Shown here one piece after another: positions 1 to 10,389 of a stretch of 38,360 bases of DNA (position 1 is the stretch's first letter; each line of letters opens with the position of its first letter). The stretch is from the NCBI GenBank assembly GCA_013416795.1, contig RQSC01000010.1:45395-83754 (forward strand), written 5' to 3'. The position numbers were made by a program, and so were the translations under genes. The notes under the pieces are model-generated. The model did no database searches and had not been told where the DNA came from. It worked only from the letters and a program-made list of their open reading frames with translations. The stretch is from Prasinococcaceae sp. CCMP 1430. Lineage: Eukaryota; Prasinodermophyta; Palmophyllophyceae; Prasinococcales; Prasinococcaceae.

Positions 1-299
1 GCCGCCGGGCGGACCGGCGGGGCCGCGCGCGTGGCGGAACCCCCCGCCCGGCTCCCGAAAAGAAAGGGAGCGACGCCGGCGCGCGGCGTCGCGCCACGTC
101 GGCTGCCATCCGATCCGGCACAGGCTCCGCCCGCCCGCCGGGCCGGTGGCGCCGCGCGCGCGCGCGTTTTACGGTGGGCGAAATACCAACTTCCGTGTTT
201 TTTTTTTTCCAATGCGGGGTGGTTTGGGAGGGAAGGGAGGAGGGCGGGGCCATCGTGAGTGAGAGGTGATGGCGATGCGAAGCCGAGCGAAAGGCGAGG
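1..299. other. GC-rich leader upstream of the carboxylase-like gene
   Basis: No convincing gene is visible. The stretch is very GC-rich, with alternating GC runs and an 11-base T tract at 198-208. Its position suggests promoter or 5' untranslated sequence for the plus-strand gene that follows, but no specific motif can be named. Confidence 0.4.
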
Positions 300-2791
300 A
301 TGGAACTCTCCTGCTGCGGCGCCAGGCGCGAACTGCCACAGCGCGCGAGCGCGCGCCTTCCCCCCCTTCCCCTCCTCCCCTCCCCCCTCGGGCGCGCATG
401 GCGGGGCACGCAGGTGCGGGCGCGCGCGGCGCGGCGCGCGATGGGCGTGGGCATTGGCGGTGCCGGTGGGAGTGGCCTGCGCCAGCGCACGCACGCAGTC
501 CGCCGATCCCTGCGCCGATCCCGAGGTGCGCCACGGTCGCGGCGTGCACCGACTGACGCGTCGACACCACTGCGCCCGCGCCCCGTGTCGCTTGTCCGAA
601 GGGGCGTGGAGCCCTTCCTTAAGGCTGTCGCCGCGAACCTCATGACGCCCGTGCACGGCTCGACGCTCGGAATCTTCCGCATGGGACTGGCCATCAACAT
701 GCTCATCCAAAACGACAAGTTCTCAGACGTGTTCAGGAACTTTCAGACGAGCACGTTGGTGCTGCCGTACGCCGGACTGGGCTTCTTCCTGCCGCTGGAC
801 AGAGAAAGTGGCGATTGGCTCCTACAGATCAACAGGATCTCGCTCTACTTCTTGCTCTTCGGGCTCATGACGCGCGGCGCGGCCGTCGTCAATTGGCTGA
901 GCTTCACGTACCTCTTCTCGATTTGCGAGAGCAACCACAACAACCACTACATTCTGCTTTGCCACGTGACATTCCTGGTGTGCTTCATCGACATGTCGTG
1001 GGGGAGCCTCGACCGGGAGCTCTGGCTGCTGCGGACGCGCGGCAGGCGGCGACGGAAGCTCGCGGGGGCCACGAAGCTCGTGCGCCCGCCCATGACCGTG
1101 CCGCATTGGCACCTGCTGCTCATGCAGCTCATCATGAGCATCCCGTACTTCTTCGGCGCCATCGCCAAAATGAACCCCGACTGGGCGCTGCGCTCGCAGC
1201 CGCCGATCATGTGGTTCGCGCACAGGAGCCATTGGATATACAAGCTGCCGTACTACCCCACCCTTATCGCTCTTGGTGGCATCGGATTCGACCTGACCAT
1301 CGTGCCCATCCTTTTCTCCAAGTACAGATACGTCGTCGGCTTCCCGGCGTGCCTCTTCTTCAACGCCATGAACAAGTTCATGTTTAACATCGGCATCTTC
1401 CCATACGTGATGGTCTGCTCGTTGGTGCTCTTCATGCCACCCGCGTTCTTCGTGGCGCTGCCCAAGATCATCGGCGCGTGTCTTCTGGGAGCTGGCAACG
1501 ACGTCTGGACACAACAGGTTCCCGATTGGCTCGGCCTGGGGACGCGCAAGCAGAAGGATGATGACGTGGAGAATGCGCGTGGCAGTGCCACCGTCGGCGA
1601 CCCTCTCCTCGATGACAACAAGCCTACCAGCGCCTCGGCACAAGAGCGCGACGCACGGCCATGGGGGTGGCTCACGCGGAAGAAGCTGTTCGTGCTGATC
1701 TTCATGGGCGGCTTCGCCGCTTTTCATGTGGCGTTCCCGCTGCGTCATTTCGTGCTTTACCACAGCGACCCGAGCTGGACAGAGGAGGGCCACTTCAGCG
1801 CTTGGCACATGATGCTGAGGTCGAAGCGCGGGGATGCGTTCGTGCGCCTCTTCACCGACGAGCAGGAAATGCGCGCGTGCGAGGCCGACGCGGCCGCGTG
1901 CCGCGGCGCGGGCGTCGTGGTTCGCATGGAGGATGACGTGGCCGTCGCCCAAAGGCAGATGCGCAAGATAACCACCAAGCCGCATGCAATGCTGCTGTGG
2001 CTCGGTCACTTGAGGAGGGTCCACGAGAAGGCCGGGAAGCGACTCGTGGGAGCACACGTCGATGACTGCTACTCACTGAACGCGCGGAGGTTGCAGAGGC
2101 AGACGATCCCACAAGTGAATTTGATGGATTACGTGGACCACTACGAGATCATGGGTGCGTGAGCTCTCGTGCTTTCGACCGCTCGCCCCCGCTCGCGCGA
2201 CTGTGAGCTCTGCGGCCCGCCTCTATATCTACGAGCCACTGCCCGCGCCATCCTTTGCTAATCGCCACGTGCACGGCCACTGGCATCTGCCATGCGAGCG
2301 GCGCAGTCGCGCCCGGGGCCAGCGCCGCCGCTCTGCCATGTCTGCTGACACGAAGGTGCCCGCGCGCTCGCTCTGGTCCTGCGGTGCCCTCTCAGGTACG
2401 ACCGCTATTGGCAAGTGGATGTACCCTGTCAACTCGAACTGGGGACCCATGAAGCAGGAGTACAAATGCGCCGACGCCCATACCGTAGCGGATGCCAGTC
2501 GAGACTACGAGAAGTTGCGCTCTCGCGGATTCTACGAGAAGCTCTACAGTGTGCGTGGCAAGCGTCGGCGTGCTCGCGGTGGCTGCGCGTCCTTGCGCTG
2601 GTGGCTGCGATACTGACGCCGGCGCGCGCGCGCCCGTTTGACCCCCGCAGGATGCTGGCATCTCGAGGTTGAAAGCGCCGAACCATCGCGGCGCGGTGTG
2701 GAAGGTCGACGGTCCTGACGGGAGGCCGATGGATGCGTACGTGTGGGATGCTATCGGAAGGCGCGGGTGGTGGAGCGGGCAGTGGGACTGA
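300..2791 (+). CDS. Vitamin K-dependent gamma-carboxylase-like HTTM membrane protein
   Basis: Three exons: 300-2154, 2396-2550 and 2651-2791 (716 codons plus TGA). Both introns (241 and 100 nt) start GTGCGT and end CAG, and the phases join cleanly. The family carboxylates glutamate using reduced vitamin K in the ER membrane; the substrate here is unknown. The HTTM region runs from about residue 115 (MTPVHGSTLGIFRMG) to about 390, with several membrane helices. Visible hallmarks are the His/Asn-rich SNHNNHYILLC segment, the IAKMNPDW segment whose Lys aligns with the catalytic Lys of human GGCX (family knowledge), and the downstream DPSWTEEGHFSAWHMMLRSK block typical of HTTM/VKGC proteins. The length is close to human GGCX (758 aa). 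The first 114 residues are basic and low-complexity, so the true start may be the Met at 441 or 642. The gene ends 22 bp from the next, convergent gene. Confidence 0.8.
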
Positions 2792-2813
2792 CGTGATTGT
2801 TACGATATTTGTC

Positions 2814-5627
2814 TCACGCGGGGATCGAGCGGCCCAGTCGCTCCTTTGCTGGTGTCGAGAGATGTGCCAAAATCGTGGCCTGGAGGGACTCGATCTCCGT
2901 GCTGAGGTCGTCGAAGCGCTCTCGCGCGCGGCGAGCCTTGCTCATGGACTTGGCCATGGGCGTGGTAGAATGCGGAGTGCCCGGGAGCTGCGGAAGCGGT
3001 GGTGGCCTGGGCGTATGCCTAGGGGGTGCTGCTGTCGCACCCGCCGCGGGCGCAGCATTCTTGTGTGCGCCCACGGGCGCTTGGGAGGTCCGCGCCGGAA
3101 GGGCGCTTGGCAGCGCTGCACATGCAGGCGCGGCGAGCGGCTTCTGCACGCTGGCAGCCACTGCTTGCTTCAGGGCCCACGTCTTCACCTCTGTCTCGAG
3201 GACGCTCACGCGGCCCATGGCGTCCTCGGCGCGAGCTTTCCACTCGAGCACGGCGGCTGCTGCCTCGTCGGAGGCTGCGCGCGAAGCGTGAGCAGTTTCC
3301 TGCCACTGCTCGCAGCGCGCCTCCGCTTCGAGTCGCCTGGCCTCGCTCTGGTCCAACATCTTGGTCATCGCGGTGTTGTCCGCAGCGCGCCGGCGCACCT
3401 CCTCGTCTGCCTTCGACTCGAGGGTGGCGCGGTCGGCGGCCATGGCCTCCAGGGCGGCGCTCTTTTCAGAGACGAGGCCGCGCAGCGAGGAAGCAATCTC
3501 GGCCATGGAGCTCAGCTTGCCCTCGTACTCATCACCCATGCCTTCGAGATCCGTTGCAGTTTGCATGAGTGCGCTCTCGCACTCGGTGAGCGCGCTGGTG
3601 CGCGCCTTGATCTCAGCTTCGAGCTGGGACGCCCGATGCTCGAGCGAGGAACACGCTCGCTCCTTTTCCGCAGCGGTGCCTTGCGCAGTGCGTAGTGACG
3701 CCTCGAGCGCTTGCGTGGCGGCGGCCGCATTCCCGAGCTCATCCTTAAGCGCTGTCTCCCTCGACAGGCCCTCCGCCACCGCCACCTCGAGTTGTGCCCC
3801 CCTGTCGCGTGCTTCGCCCAGCTGCGTGTGTGCGTCCGCGAGTGCCGACGTGAGCTCGTGCAGGCGGTCGACGAGCCCAACATTCTCCAGCGCGAGCTCC
3901 TCGGCGCGAGCGCCATTTTCCTTCGAGGCCTGGTGCAGCTCGGAGGCCACAGCAGCAATAGCAGCGCGGCGTACGCGCAAAGTTTCCAGACGCCAACCAT
4001 TCCAGGCTCTCCGGCGGCCCACAACAAGAGTCCGGCGATTGCGCCACCCATCGGCACGCGCACATTTGCGCGCGTCATCGCGCTTCTCCTGCAGCGACTG
4101 CCTCAGCCACGTCCACCACTCGCCGAAGGCGTGCCGCATAAATACGCGGCGAGCAAATCCTTCCGAAAGCGCCATCAGCCCAGCCTCGCGTGCTGGCGTG
4201 AGCCGCATATCCCTCACGCCTGCCTTGAACCTCGACAGCGTGCGCGCCGCACGACGCGACCTCCCCATGGACCATGCAGTGTGTAGCTGTCGCCAACACC
4301 TGAGCGCAGCCAGGCCACGCCGCTCCTCTCGCTGCTCGCGCCGCTCGCGCACGAGGCGCTCTCTGCGCACCGCTTCCTTTAGCAACCTCATTGCGCGTGA
4401 GCGCAGCTTGCGGTAGGAAAATGTCGAGGCCAACGCCATGCACTCGCTCTCGTGCGCCATGGCCACGCGCCGTTCCGCCTCCTCCCTCTCCAGCTGTTCC
4501 AGGCGGGCCATCGCCGTGGATGCTTTCGCAGCCTCGCTGCGGAGACGCGCAATCTCCTCCTGCGCACCGAGCAGCGCGACTTCGGATGCTGCTCTCGCCC
4601 TCTCCACGGCCATGGCGGCGGTTGCCCGCTCCTCAACGCGACCAGCCTCCAATTCGATGCGAGTAGCCTCGAGGGCCGCGCGAGTCGCTTCCAGGTCGGC
4701 CCTCGCCGACTCAGCCTCGCGATTGGCTTTCTCCCGCGCTTCATGTGCCACGGCGATCTCCGACTGCAGGCTCGAGCGTGTTTCAGTTGCCGCAGAGGCT
4801 GCGCGGCGCTGTGCGTCCTTGAGCGCCTGCTGTGCTTGCTCAGCGCGCCGCTCTGAGTCCGCGCGCGCAATGGCGTGTTCCTTCAGAGCTGCCTCGAGTT
4901 TCCCGAACTCCTGCTCCGCCGCTGCCAATGAGTCGGTCCGCAGCCGCTCGACCTCGCGGAGCCTGTCTGAGAGCTGCAGATTCATCTGACGAAGCTCAGC
5001 CTCGCCGGCAATGTGCTTCTTCAGCTCAGACTTGAGGGCCACGAGCTGTGACGACGCCGGTCGCTGCGGCGGGAGTTGTTCCCGCAGCTGAACGGGCCCG
5101 GCCAGCCCCTGTGCCTGTACCGCGCCCGGGTTTGGGGCTCCCCCGTCAGCCGAACTCGGCGCCGATGCATGAAAGAGCTGCGGAGAAATCACAGGCACCG
5201 ACAAGTCTACCGCGGCGGCAGCTTGCGCGTGCGCTTCGAGCTCTGCCTGGGCCGCTTCCGCCGCCCGCTCCAGCGCGGACGCGTCACCACCATCGTCGGT
5301 CACCGTGCCCAGCCGCTCCCGGCGCCTGCCCCCAGTGGCCGCGTCGAGCCCTTGCGCCGCATCGAATGCAAGGAGCGCGCGCAGGCGCTGCGTTGCCTTA
5401 GACGTCGCGCGCGGTGACCTCCGCAGGCTCTCTGAGTAACTCGTTGCCACGAGCTCAGCGCCGTCTGGCTCGTGTGGCAGCTCCGTGAAGCGATGCTGTG
5501 GCGGGTGGCGCTGCGCATCGCGCCCGCGCGCCCCGCTCGAGGCGGGCCGAGCCTCGCCTCCCGCGCATCCGCCCGTTCCGGCCGTGGTCGCGTCTGTCGC
5601 CCTACGCTGCGCCTGGTGGTCCTTCAT
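2814..5627 (-). CDS. Large coiled-coil protein with Trp/Arg-rich SFI1-like helical region
   Basis: Single open frame of 937 codons from the first ATG (MKDHQAQRR); the frame also stays open upstream to about 5720 without an ATG. Residues 1-190 are disordered. Residues about 190-400 form heptad-rich coiled coil full of Glu, Ala and Arg. Residues about 405-560 are basic with spaced tryptophans (ALRCWRQLHTAW, AFGEWWTWLRQSL, RAWNGWRLETLR), reminiscent of SFI1/centrin-binding repeats. Residues about 560-850 are a second coiled coil, followed by a Pro/Ala-rich linker and a short C-terminal helix. I infer a structural role at the centriole, basal body or cytoskeleton, from the Trp-spaced basic repeats only. 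No enzymatic domain is visible. A conventional myosin-like or golgin-like coiled coil is the alternative. Confidence 0.65.
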   Translation of the reverse strand: MKDHQAQRRATDATTAGTGGCAGGEARPASSGARGRDAQRHPPQHRFTELPHEPDGAELVATSYSESLRRSPRATSKATQRLRALLAFDAAQGLDAATGGRRRERLGTVTDDGGDASALERAAEAAQAELEAHAQAAAAVDLSVPVISPQLFHASAPSSADGGAPNPGAVQAQGLAGPVQLREQLPPQRPASSQLVALKSELKKHIAGEAELRQMNLQLSDRLREVERLRTDSLAAAEQEFGKLEAALKEHAIARADSERRAEQAQQALKDAQRRAASAATETRSSLQSEIAVAHEAREKANREAESARADLEATRAALEATRIELEAGRVEERATAAMAVERARAASEVALLGAQEEIARLRSEAAKASTAMARLEQLEREEAERRVAMAHESECMALASTFSYRKLRSRAMRLLKEAVRRERLVRERREQREERRGLAALRCWRQLHTAWSMGRSRRAARTLSRFKAGVRDMRLTPAREAGLMALSEGFARRVFMRHAFGEWWTWLRQSLQEKRDDARKCARADGWRNRRTLVVGRRRAWNGWRLETLRVRRAAIAAVASELHQASKENGARAEELALENVGLVDRLHELTSALADAHTQLGEARDRGAQLEVAVAEGLSRETALKDELGNAAAATQALEASLRTAQGTAAEKERACSSLEHRASQLEAEIKARTSALTECESALMQTATDLEGMGDEYEGKLSSMAEIASSLRGLVSEKSAALEAMAADRATLESKADEEVRRRAADNTAMTKMLDQSEARRLEAEARCEQWQETAHASRAASDEAAAAVLEWKARAEDAMGRVSVLETEVKTWALKQAVAASVQKPLAAPACAALPSALPARTSQAPVGAHKNAAPAAGATAAPPRHTPRPPPLPQLPGTPHSTTPMAKSMSKARRARERFDDLSTEIESLQATILAHLSTPAKERLGRSIPA

Positions 5628-5821
5628 CACGGACCTGATGGCCGCGCGGAGGCCATCGCCGAAGCAACCATTCGTAGCGCGCCTCGCCCTCGAGGGTCGC
5701 CGCGCCCGCGGCCCGCGCAAGCTCCCTCTCCCCGCAGGCGGGCGCGCACGCCCACCGCGCGGCCCGCGATCCCCCTGCCGCGCAACGCGGGGAAGAGGCG
5801 GCGACGGCAGACGGGTGGGGG

Positions 5822-6115
5822 GTGGGGGTGGGGGTGAGGGTGGGGGGGTGTCTGCCGCGCGCTCTCTGGCGCTCGTTCCCCAAACAGCCCTTTCGCACTC
5901 CCAACAATTGCCGCTTTCTGCGCTCTTTCAAAATTTCTCGCGTTCGGGGAACGGGAACGCGAGGAGCCTGCGTGGTGCGGAACAGGGACAGACGCCCGGC
6001 CGAGAGCGCCGCCGAGGAGGCGGGGGAGAGGGCCGCTGCCGAGGCGGCGCTGCGAGAGCAGCTTCGCCGAGCGGCCGAGCGCCACAGCGCGCTCATGGCC
6101 GAGCTGGACGCGTGA
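5822..6115 (+). CDS. Possible terminal exon encoding a short coiled coil
   Basis: The plus-strand frame ending at TGA 6113-6115 reads as a charged helix (RPAESAAEEAGERAAAEAAL followed by LREQLRRAAERHSALMAELDA). Its composition is much more protein-like than the overlapping frames. There is no ATG in frame; a possible acceptor (GGGACAG) lies at 5985-5991. An upstream exon would have to overlap the 5' end of the minus-strand coiled-coil gene. It may be a real small exon or chance. Bases 5628-6234 otherwise hold only G-rich low-complexity sequence (5815-5850). Confidence 0.2.
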   Translation: MGVGVRVGGCLPRALWRSFPKQPFRTPNNCRFLRSFKISRVRGTGTRGACVVRNRDRRPAESAAEEAGERAAAEAALREQLRRAAERHSALMAELDA

Positions 6116-6234
6116 ACTCGCGGGTGGACGCGCAGAGCCATGAAGGTGTAAGGTACACATGATGTTGTATGACATATAGTACTATTAGCGCCGATTTTGC
6201 CGGCGCACACCAGACGCCGATGCGAGCGGGGGCC

Positions 6235-6963
6235 TCAAGTACCCTCTTTGAGGCATTCCGGGCACTTCCATCCCTTGACGCTCACCGCGTCTACTGTGCA
6301 CCCGATGCACTGCGGGTGGTACCATTCATGGCACGCCTTGCACTCGGCCATGAAAAAGTCGGGGTTGAAAGGCATCTCGCACACGCAGTATATGGGCACC
6401 CTGTCCGGCTTGAAGGTGCGCGTCCTGGCGCTGTAGTCGAAGCGCGTGAAGTGGTCACCCGGGGGTTTGCGCTCGAGGGCCATCCACTGCCGCAGCGTGT
6501 GCACGTTGCACTTGTAGTTGACGCTCTTCACGTGCTCCCAGTCGTGGTGGTCGCTCACGAAGAGCTCGCGGTCGCTGTGGAAGCACTTCCTGCCGCAGTG
6601 CGTCTCCTCAGGCCTGTAGAACCAACGCACATAGATTTCTGCGACCTCTGTGCCTTGCGACGACACGGCTCGGTCGGCTGACACGCCCGCGCCCTCGCCC
6701 TGTGGCTGCGGAGGCAAGCCTGCCTGCTCGGGCGTGCGCATGCCTTCGATGCGGCCGATGAATGCCTCCGCACCCTCATCCGGCGGGAGCAGCGCGATGC
6801 AGTCTCCCAGCCGGAAGGTCACGCCGCGAAAGGTGAACTCGACGGGCTCTGTGGGCTCAGCTCGGCCATCCTCGCCGCCGCGCGCGTGGCTCGCCTCGCC
6901 ACCCTTCTGCCTCTTCGATGGCGGAGGCACGGCAGCACCTTCGCGCTTCGCGCCGATGCCCAT
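6235..6963 (-). CDS. BAH-PHD chromatin reader, EBS/SHL-like
   Basis: A 242-residue protein from the ATG at 6963; the frame is open further upstream but that part looks untranslated. A basic nuclear-localisation-like stretch (PPPSKRQKGG) lies at residues 13-22. The BAH domain spans about 45-165 and contains the conserved VRWFYRPEET, CFHSDRELFVSDHHD and YKCNVHT segments. A C4HC3 PHD finger lies at about 188-239 (IYCVCEMPFNP, ECKAC, EWYHPQC, KCPEC). Domain order and wording match plant EBS and SHL, which bind methylated histone H3 (K27me3 and K4me3) and repress transcription. Binding specificity in this organism is inferred. The length is close to the plant proteins (about 230 aa). Acts in the nucleus. 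AT-rich sequence at 6160-6185 lies just downstream and may hold the mRNA 3' end. Confidence 0.88.
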   Translation of the reverse strand: MGIGAKREGAAVPPPSKRQKGGEASHARGGEDGRAEPTEPVEFTFRGVTFRLGDCIALLPPDEGAEAFIGRIEGMRTPEQAGLPPQPQGEGAGVSADRAVSSQGTEVAEIYVRWFYRPEETHCGRKCFHSDRELFVSDHHDWEHVKSVNYKCNVHTLRQWMALERKPPGDHFTRFDYSARTRTFKPDRVPIYCVCEMPFNPDFFMAECKACHEWYHPQCIGCTVDAVSVKGWKCPECLKEGT

Positions 6964-7575
6964 GCCGTGGGCGTCGCCGCGCGCGGCGCGCGACGTGCGA
7001 TGCGCGCGCGCCAACAAAAACCGCCGATGAGGAGGGGGGTGTGGGTGGGTGGGGGAGGCCGCCGCCGCGGCGGGCCGCTTCCCCGCGCGTCCCCCCACCG
7101 GGCCTCGCTCCTCGCTCGCCGGATGGTGCGCTGTAGGCCGCGCGCGTGGACGCGGGGATGGGGGTGGTGGTAGAGGGAACGGCGGAGGGAGGCGATCGAT
7201 CGCGCGCCCACGCGGGCGCGCGCCCGCCTGGCGCTCGCGCTCTGGCGCCGTTGGCGGCAGGCGTTTGCGCCGCGGCGGCCAAAAAAAAAAAAAAAAAAAA
7301 AGGGGGGGGCGCCAATGCGTTTTGATGTATTCATATCAAAATGAACTCGAGCGTGCCACACTGCCAGCTACGAGGAACCCGCCCGTAGCCGGCGCGGCGA
7401 CACGAGTCGGAAAAAAAAAAGGCAACAACGCGGCGATGGATTCCATTGAATTCGCACATGAATTGGGATAATTCGATATGGATTCCTAATTGGAATTGTA
7501 TTTGATATGTTGCGATTCCGCATGCGCGCGCGGGGCGCGCGGGGCGGCGTGCACGGAGCACACGCCGCAGCGGCG
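6964..7575. promoter_or_regulatory. Divergent promoter region with an A21-G8 homopolymer tract
   Basis: Region between the 5' end of the minus-strand BAH-PHD gene and a plus-strand hypothetical gene. It contains a 21-base A run followed by 8 G at 7281-7309, an A10 run near 7411, and an AT-richer island at 7430-7510 that contrasts strongly with the GC-rich surroundings. Consistent with a shared promoter; no defined element recognised. Confidence 0.35.
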
Positions 7576-8398
7576 ATGGCGTCGCGTTTTTGGCGCGGCC
7601 TGAGTCAGCGCGGGGTCCGTTTCGCGCGCGGCGCTCCGCGGTTTCGGGCGACGGCGGGGAAGCCGGGAAGAACTGGCGTTTGCGCGGTGCTGCGGATCCG
7701 GAAAGTCGCGCAGTTCCGGAAAGTCGGCCGTGGCGTGGCGGCTCGGCGCCGCCACAGCGCGCGCGCGCGCGCGCCGCGGTGCCCCACGGTACGGCGGCCT
7801 CCGACGGCCGCGGCAGTGGAGGCCGAGGGCGAGGCGGCGTGCGGGGGCGCTCGCGCCCGTCGAAGGCGAGACCTCTGCGTCGTCTCGCGACGACCCATTC
7901 GCCGAGGCGGAGCCGCGGAAGCTGCTGGCGCGCGAGGGTGGCTCAGGGCGGCCGCAGGGCCGCGAGCAGCCGCAGCGTCGGGGCGACGCGGCCAGCCCGA
8001 GCACCTTCGTGCGTCCCGGTGCGGCGACGCTCACCATCTCGTCGCGGCGCGTGCGCGCCGACGACTCGGTGCGCTCGAGGCGCACGGCTGCCGCCGCCAA
8101 TATGCTGCGCATTGAGAGCGGTCCGCGCCAACGCGTCGAGGAGGCAGCGATAGAGCGCCGCGGCGGCAGCGCCGGGGGTGCGAACCGCCCCGGCGACAGC
8201 GCCATGGCTGCGCCACCGCTGTACGACAGCGTGTGGATGTCGGAGGTCGGGATGAGGGTCGTCGCGGGCATCGCCGTGGGTATCACGGCGTGTGCGCTCG
8301 CGACTGGCCTCGCAACAGGCACGCAGGCTGGCGTTGAGGAGCTCATCAGCATCACGCACAAGCTCACGGTGACCGACCCTGGCGTCGTGCTCGGATAG
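7576..8398 (+). CDS. Hypothetical protein with organelle-targeting-like N-terminus and one C-terminal membrane segment
   Basis: Tentative two-exon model: 7576-7686 and 7817-8398, with a 130-nt intron (GTGCTG...GGCAG) in phase 0 (230 residues). The first exon starts MASRFWRGLSQRGVRFARG, an Arg-rich acid-free leader typical of mitochondrial or plastid targeting. The middle is disordered and charged. Near the C-terminus a hydrophobic stretch (VVAGIAVGITACALATGLAT) looks membrane-spanning, followed by a tail ending DPGVVLG. I do not recognise the family. The competing minus-strand frame over the same region reads as Ser/Arg/Pro-rich shadow sequence. The C-terminal exon is more credible than the N-terminal one. 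Confidence 0.35.
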
Positions 8399-8857
8399 CG
8401 AGGACACGAAACACGAAAAAACAAACACCCACACCCACACGCGCGCACGAGCGCAGGCGACACACACAACCTCACCCATGCACCCAACCACCGCCAACGA
8501 GCATCGATCATTAGTGGCTCAGCGAGCAAGCAGACGGCCTCGTATTCGGACCTCGACCAACGACTGACTCCTCTATGACATTGTTGTGTTCAACGACCGT
8601 TGTTACATCCATCCGTCGGCTGGCATCGCCCAGCAACGGAAACTGCGACGGGTGCACATCTCTCTGATGTCGTGACATGGTACATGTACTATTTGTAAGA
8701 TATTGCCCATGTCCGACCCAGTTGGGCGCAGTGCCATCGTCCACGCTCGCGCGCCGCGCTCCCACGCGTGGTGGCAGCCTGCTGGCAGCGCCTGGGTCGT
8801 CCTCATGCGCGATTCCCCAGCAAACTTGCGCGCTGGCGCTGACTATTCTTCGCGGCC
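8399..8857. other. Intergenic region with CA-rich and GTAC-palindrome sequence
   Basis: Tail-to-tail gap between the plus-strand hypothetical gene and the minus-strand DUF1348 gene. A CA-rich stretch covers about 8405-8470. A GTACATGTAC palindrome lies at 8682-8691 in a locally AT-rich island, where the 3' end of the DUF1348 transcript would be expected. No gene seen. Confidence 0.4.
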
Positions 8858-9772
8858 CTAGTCCTCGTGCTCCCACTTGTGCAGGCCCGGGAAGTCGTCC
8901 GGACGCCGCTGTCCCTCCCAGGTGAACCGCCTGTGTTCCTTCGATATCGGGCCCACGTCATTGATGGAGGCGACCCTACGCTGCATTAGTCCGTTCTTGG
9001 CGAACTCCCACCTTGGAGCCACATGCGCCCCGGCCGCGAGAGTGTGTCAGAGGCAGGCAGGGAGGGAGAGAGAAATGCGGCAAGCTGCTAATGCTCGCGA
9101 TTGTCGTCGCCAAGGCGAGCCCGCGCGCGCTCGGCGTGTTGGCTGTGGCGCATGGCTGGCCGACCCACGTACAACTCATTGCCGTACGCTCTCCAATACT
9201 GACCGTCTGCGGCGCTCCTGTACTCGTACTGGAAGGTCACGGCAATTCTGTCGCCAGAGTGTGCCCACAGCTGCTTAATAAGCTTATACTCGTGCTCGGC
9301 CGCCCACTTGCGGCGGAGGAAGGCCTCAACTTCGTCGCGGCCGCGGAGGAACTCGCTGCGGTTACGCCACTGCGTGTCGGGCGTGTACGCCCGTGCAACG
9401 GCGCTCGGGTCGCGGCTATTCCAGGCATCCTCAGCGAACCGCACTGGAGTTGGAGACCGTGAAACGTCAGCCGCGCCATAGTGATCTTCATCGCTGCATA
9501 CTTCCGCCGCGCTCGCGCGCGAGTCGCGCCCTCGTCAAAGCGTCCGTACCTTTAGTGGCCGCCGCCACAGGGTCATCGTACGGCGGCAACGGCGGCCTGT
9601 CGAGTGCGACAAAGGACGGCGCAATAAAGCCGCGCCCTTGCTGACGCTGCCAATGCGTCGCACTCGATGCGCTCGGGGAGAGCAGCGCCGACGCGTCCGC
9701 CAGCCCGCGCGCTGCCCGTGCGGCGCGGCGTGCCAATGGCAGCAGCATCATAGATCGGTTCGCCCCACTCAT
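8858..9772 (-). CDS. DUF1348 (SnoaL/NTF2-fold) protein with organelle-targeting-like leader
   Basis: Three exons read on the minus strand: 9772-9550, 9443-9173 and 9011-8858 (215 residues). Introns of 106 nt (GTACGG) and 161 nt (GTACGT) join in perfect phase and rebuild the continuous family sequence: RPPLPPYDDP, RFAEDAWNSRDP, YTPDTQWRNRSEFL, RRKWAAEHEYKLIKQLWA, YGNELWEFAKNGLMQRR, VASINDVGP and RPDDFPGLHKW. DUF1348 proteins are small NTF2-like alpha+beta proteins found in bacteria, fungi and algae, with no firmly assigned function. The Met at 9751 is a good alternative start: it begins MMLLPLARRAARAARGL, an Arg-rich leader suggesting mitochondrial import (inference). The core has the usual length (about 150 aa). 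Confidence 0.85.
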
Positions 9773-10389
9773 CCCAGTCGCACACGCCGCGCAGCTCCTC
9801 TTCCGCGGCAACGACGGCCGAGCGGCGCGCGGCCTGAGTCCTCACACCGCACCGCGCGGGGACAAGAGCTCGGAGCGCCCGCCCGCCCGCTGCAACTCGC
9901 CCGCACCGTCCCTTGGTGATCCCGCGCGCGTGCGGGCAGTGGCGCGCTGCCAGCACGGCCGCGCGAGCGATTTTTTTTTTTTCGACAGCGAGCGCAAACC
10001 TGCGAACGACGGTGGGGCCTTGATGGCTGCGCCTGCATTTCACATGGTCCTTCGCAATGCGCTCGAGAGGAGCGGCGGATACGCCGAGTCTGAGCTGCCC
10101 GCGCGAGCGAGTGGTCTGGAAGACGGTGGCGGGACTCGAGGGCGCCGGAGCATGCGCCGCATGCTGCGCTGGCGCAGGAGTGTACCAAAAAGTCGTAACG
10201 TGATGCAGCTACAAGTGCTCGTAGGTCAAGCGATTGCGCGCGCGCGTGCACCGCCTCGCGCATGCTCTTTCCTCGTTCGATGGCATGGCACCCTCTCTCG
10301 CTGTCGCTCCGCATCTCCTTCGCCTCATGGCCCCATCCGCAGGAGTTCTGGTTCGGTCGGGGGCACCTAGCGTCCGCGCTACAGCGCAT
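9773..10389. other. Intergenic region upstream of DUF1348 and downstream of the CobW-like gene
   Basis: No gene recognised. The region is GC-rich with an 11-base T tract near 9970-9980. It should contain the DUF1348 promoter and the 3' untranslated region of the CobW-like gene. Open frames here have arginine/alanine-rich, shadow-like translations. Confidence 0.35.

Noticed and set aside
822-2057. A 411-codon minus-strand open frame opposite the carboxylase-like gene
   Set aside because: The translation is His/Arg/Glu-rich with no domain and is the mirror of a well-supported multi-exon gene; long antisense frames are common at this GC content.
3361-4416. A 351-codon plus-strand frame opposite the coiled-coil gene
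   Set aside because: Ser/Ala/Arg-rich shadow of a heptad-repeat coding frame; no recognisable motif.
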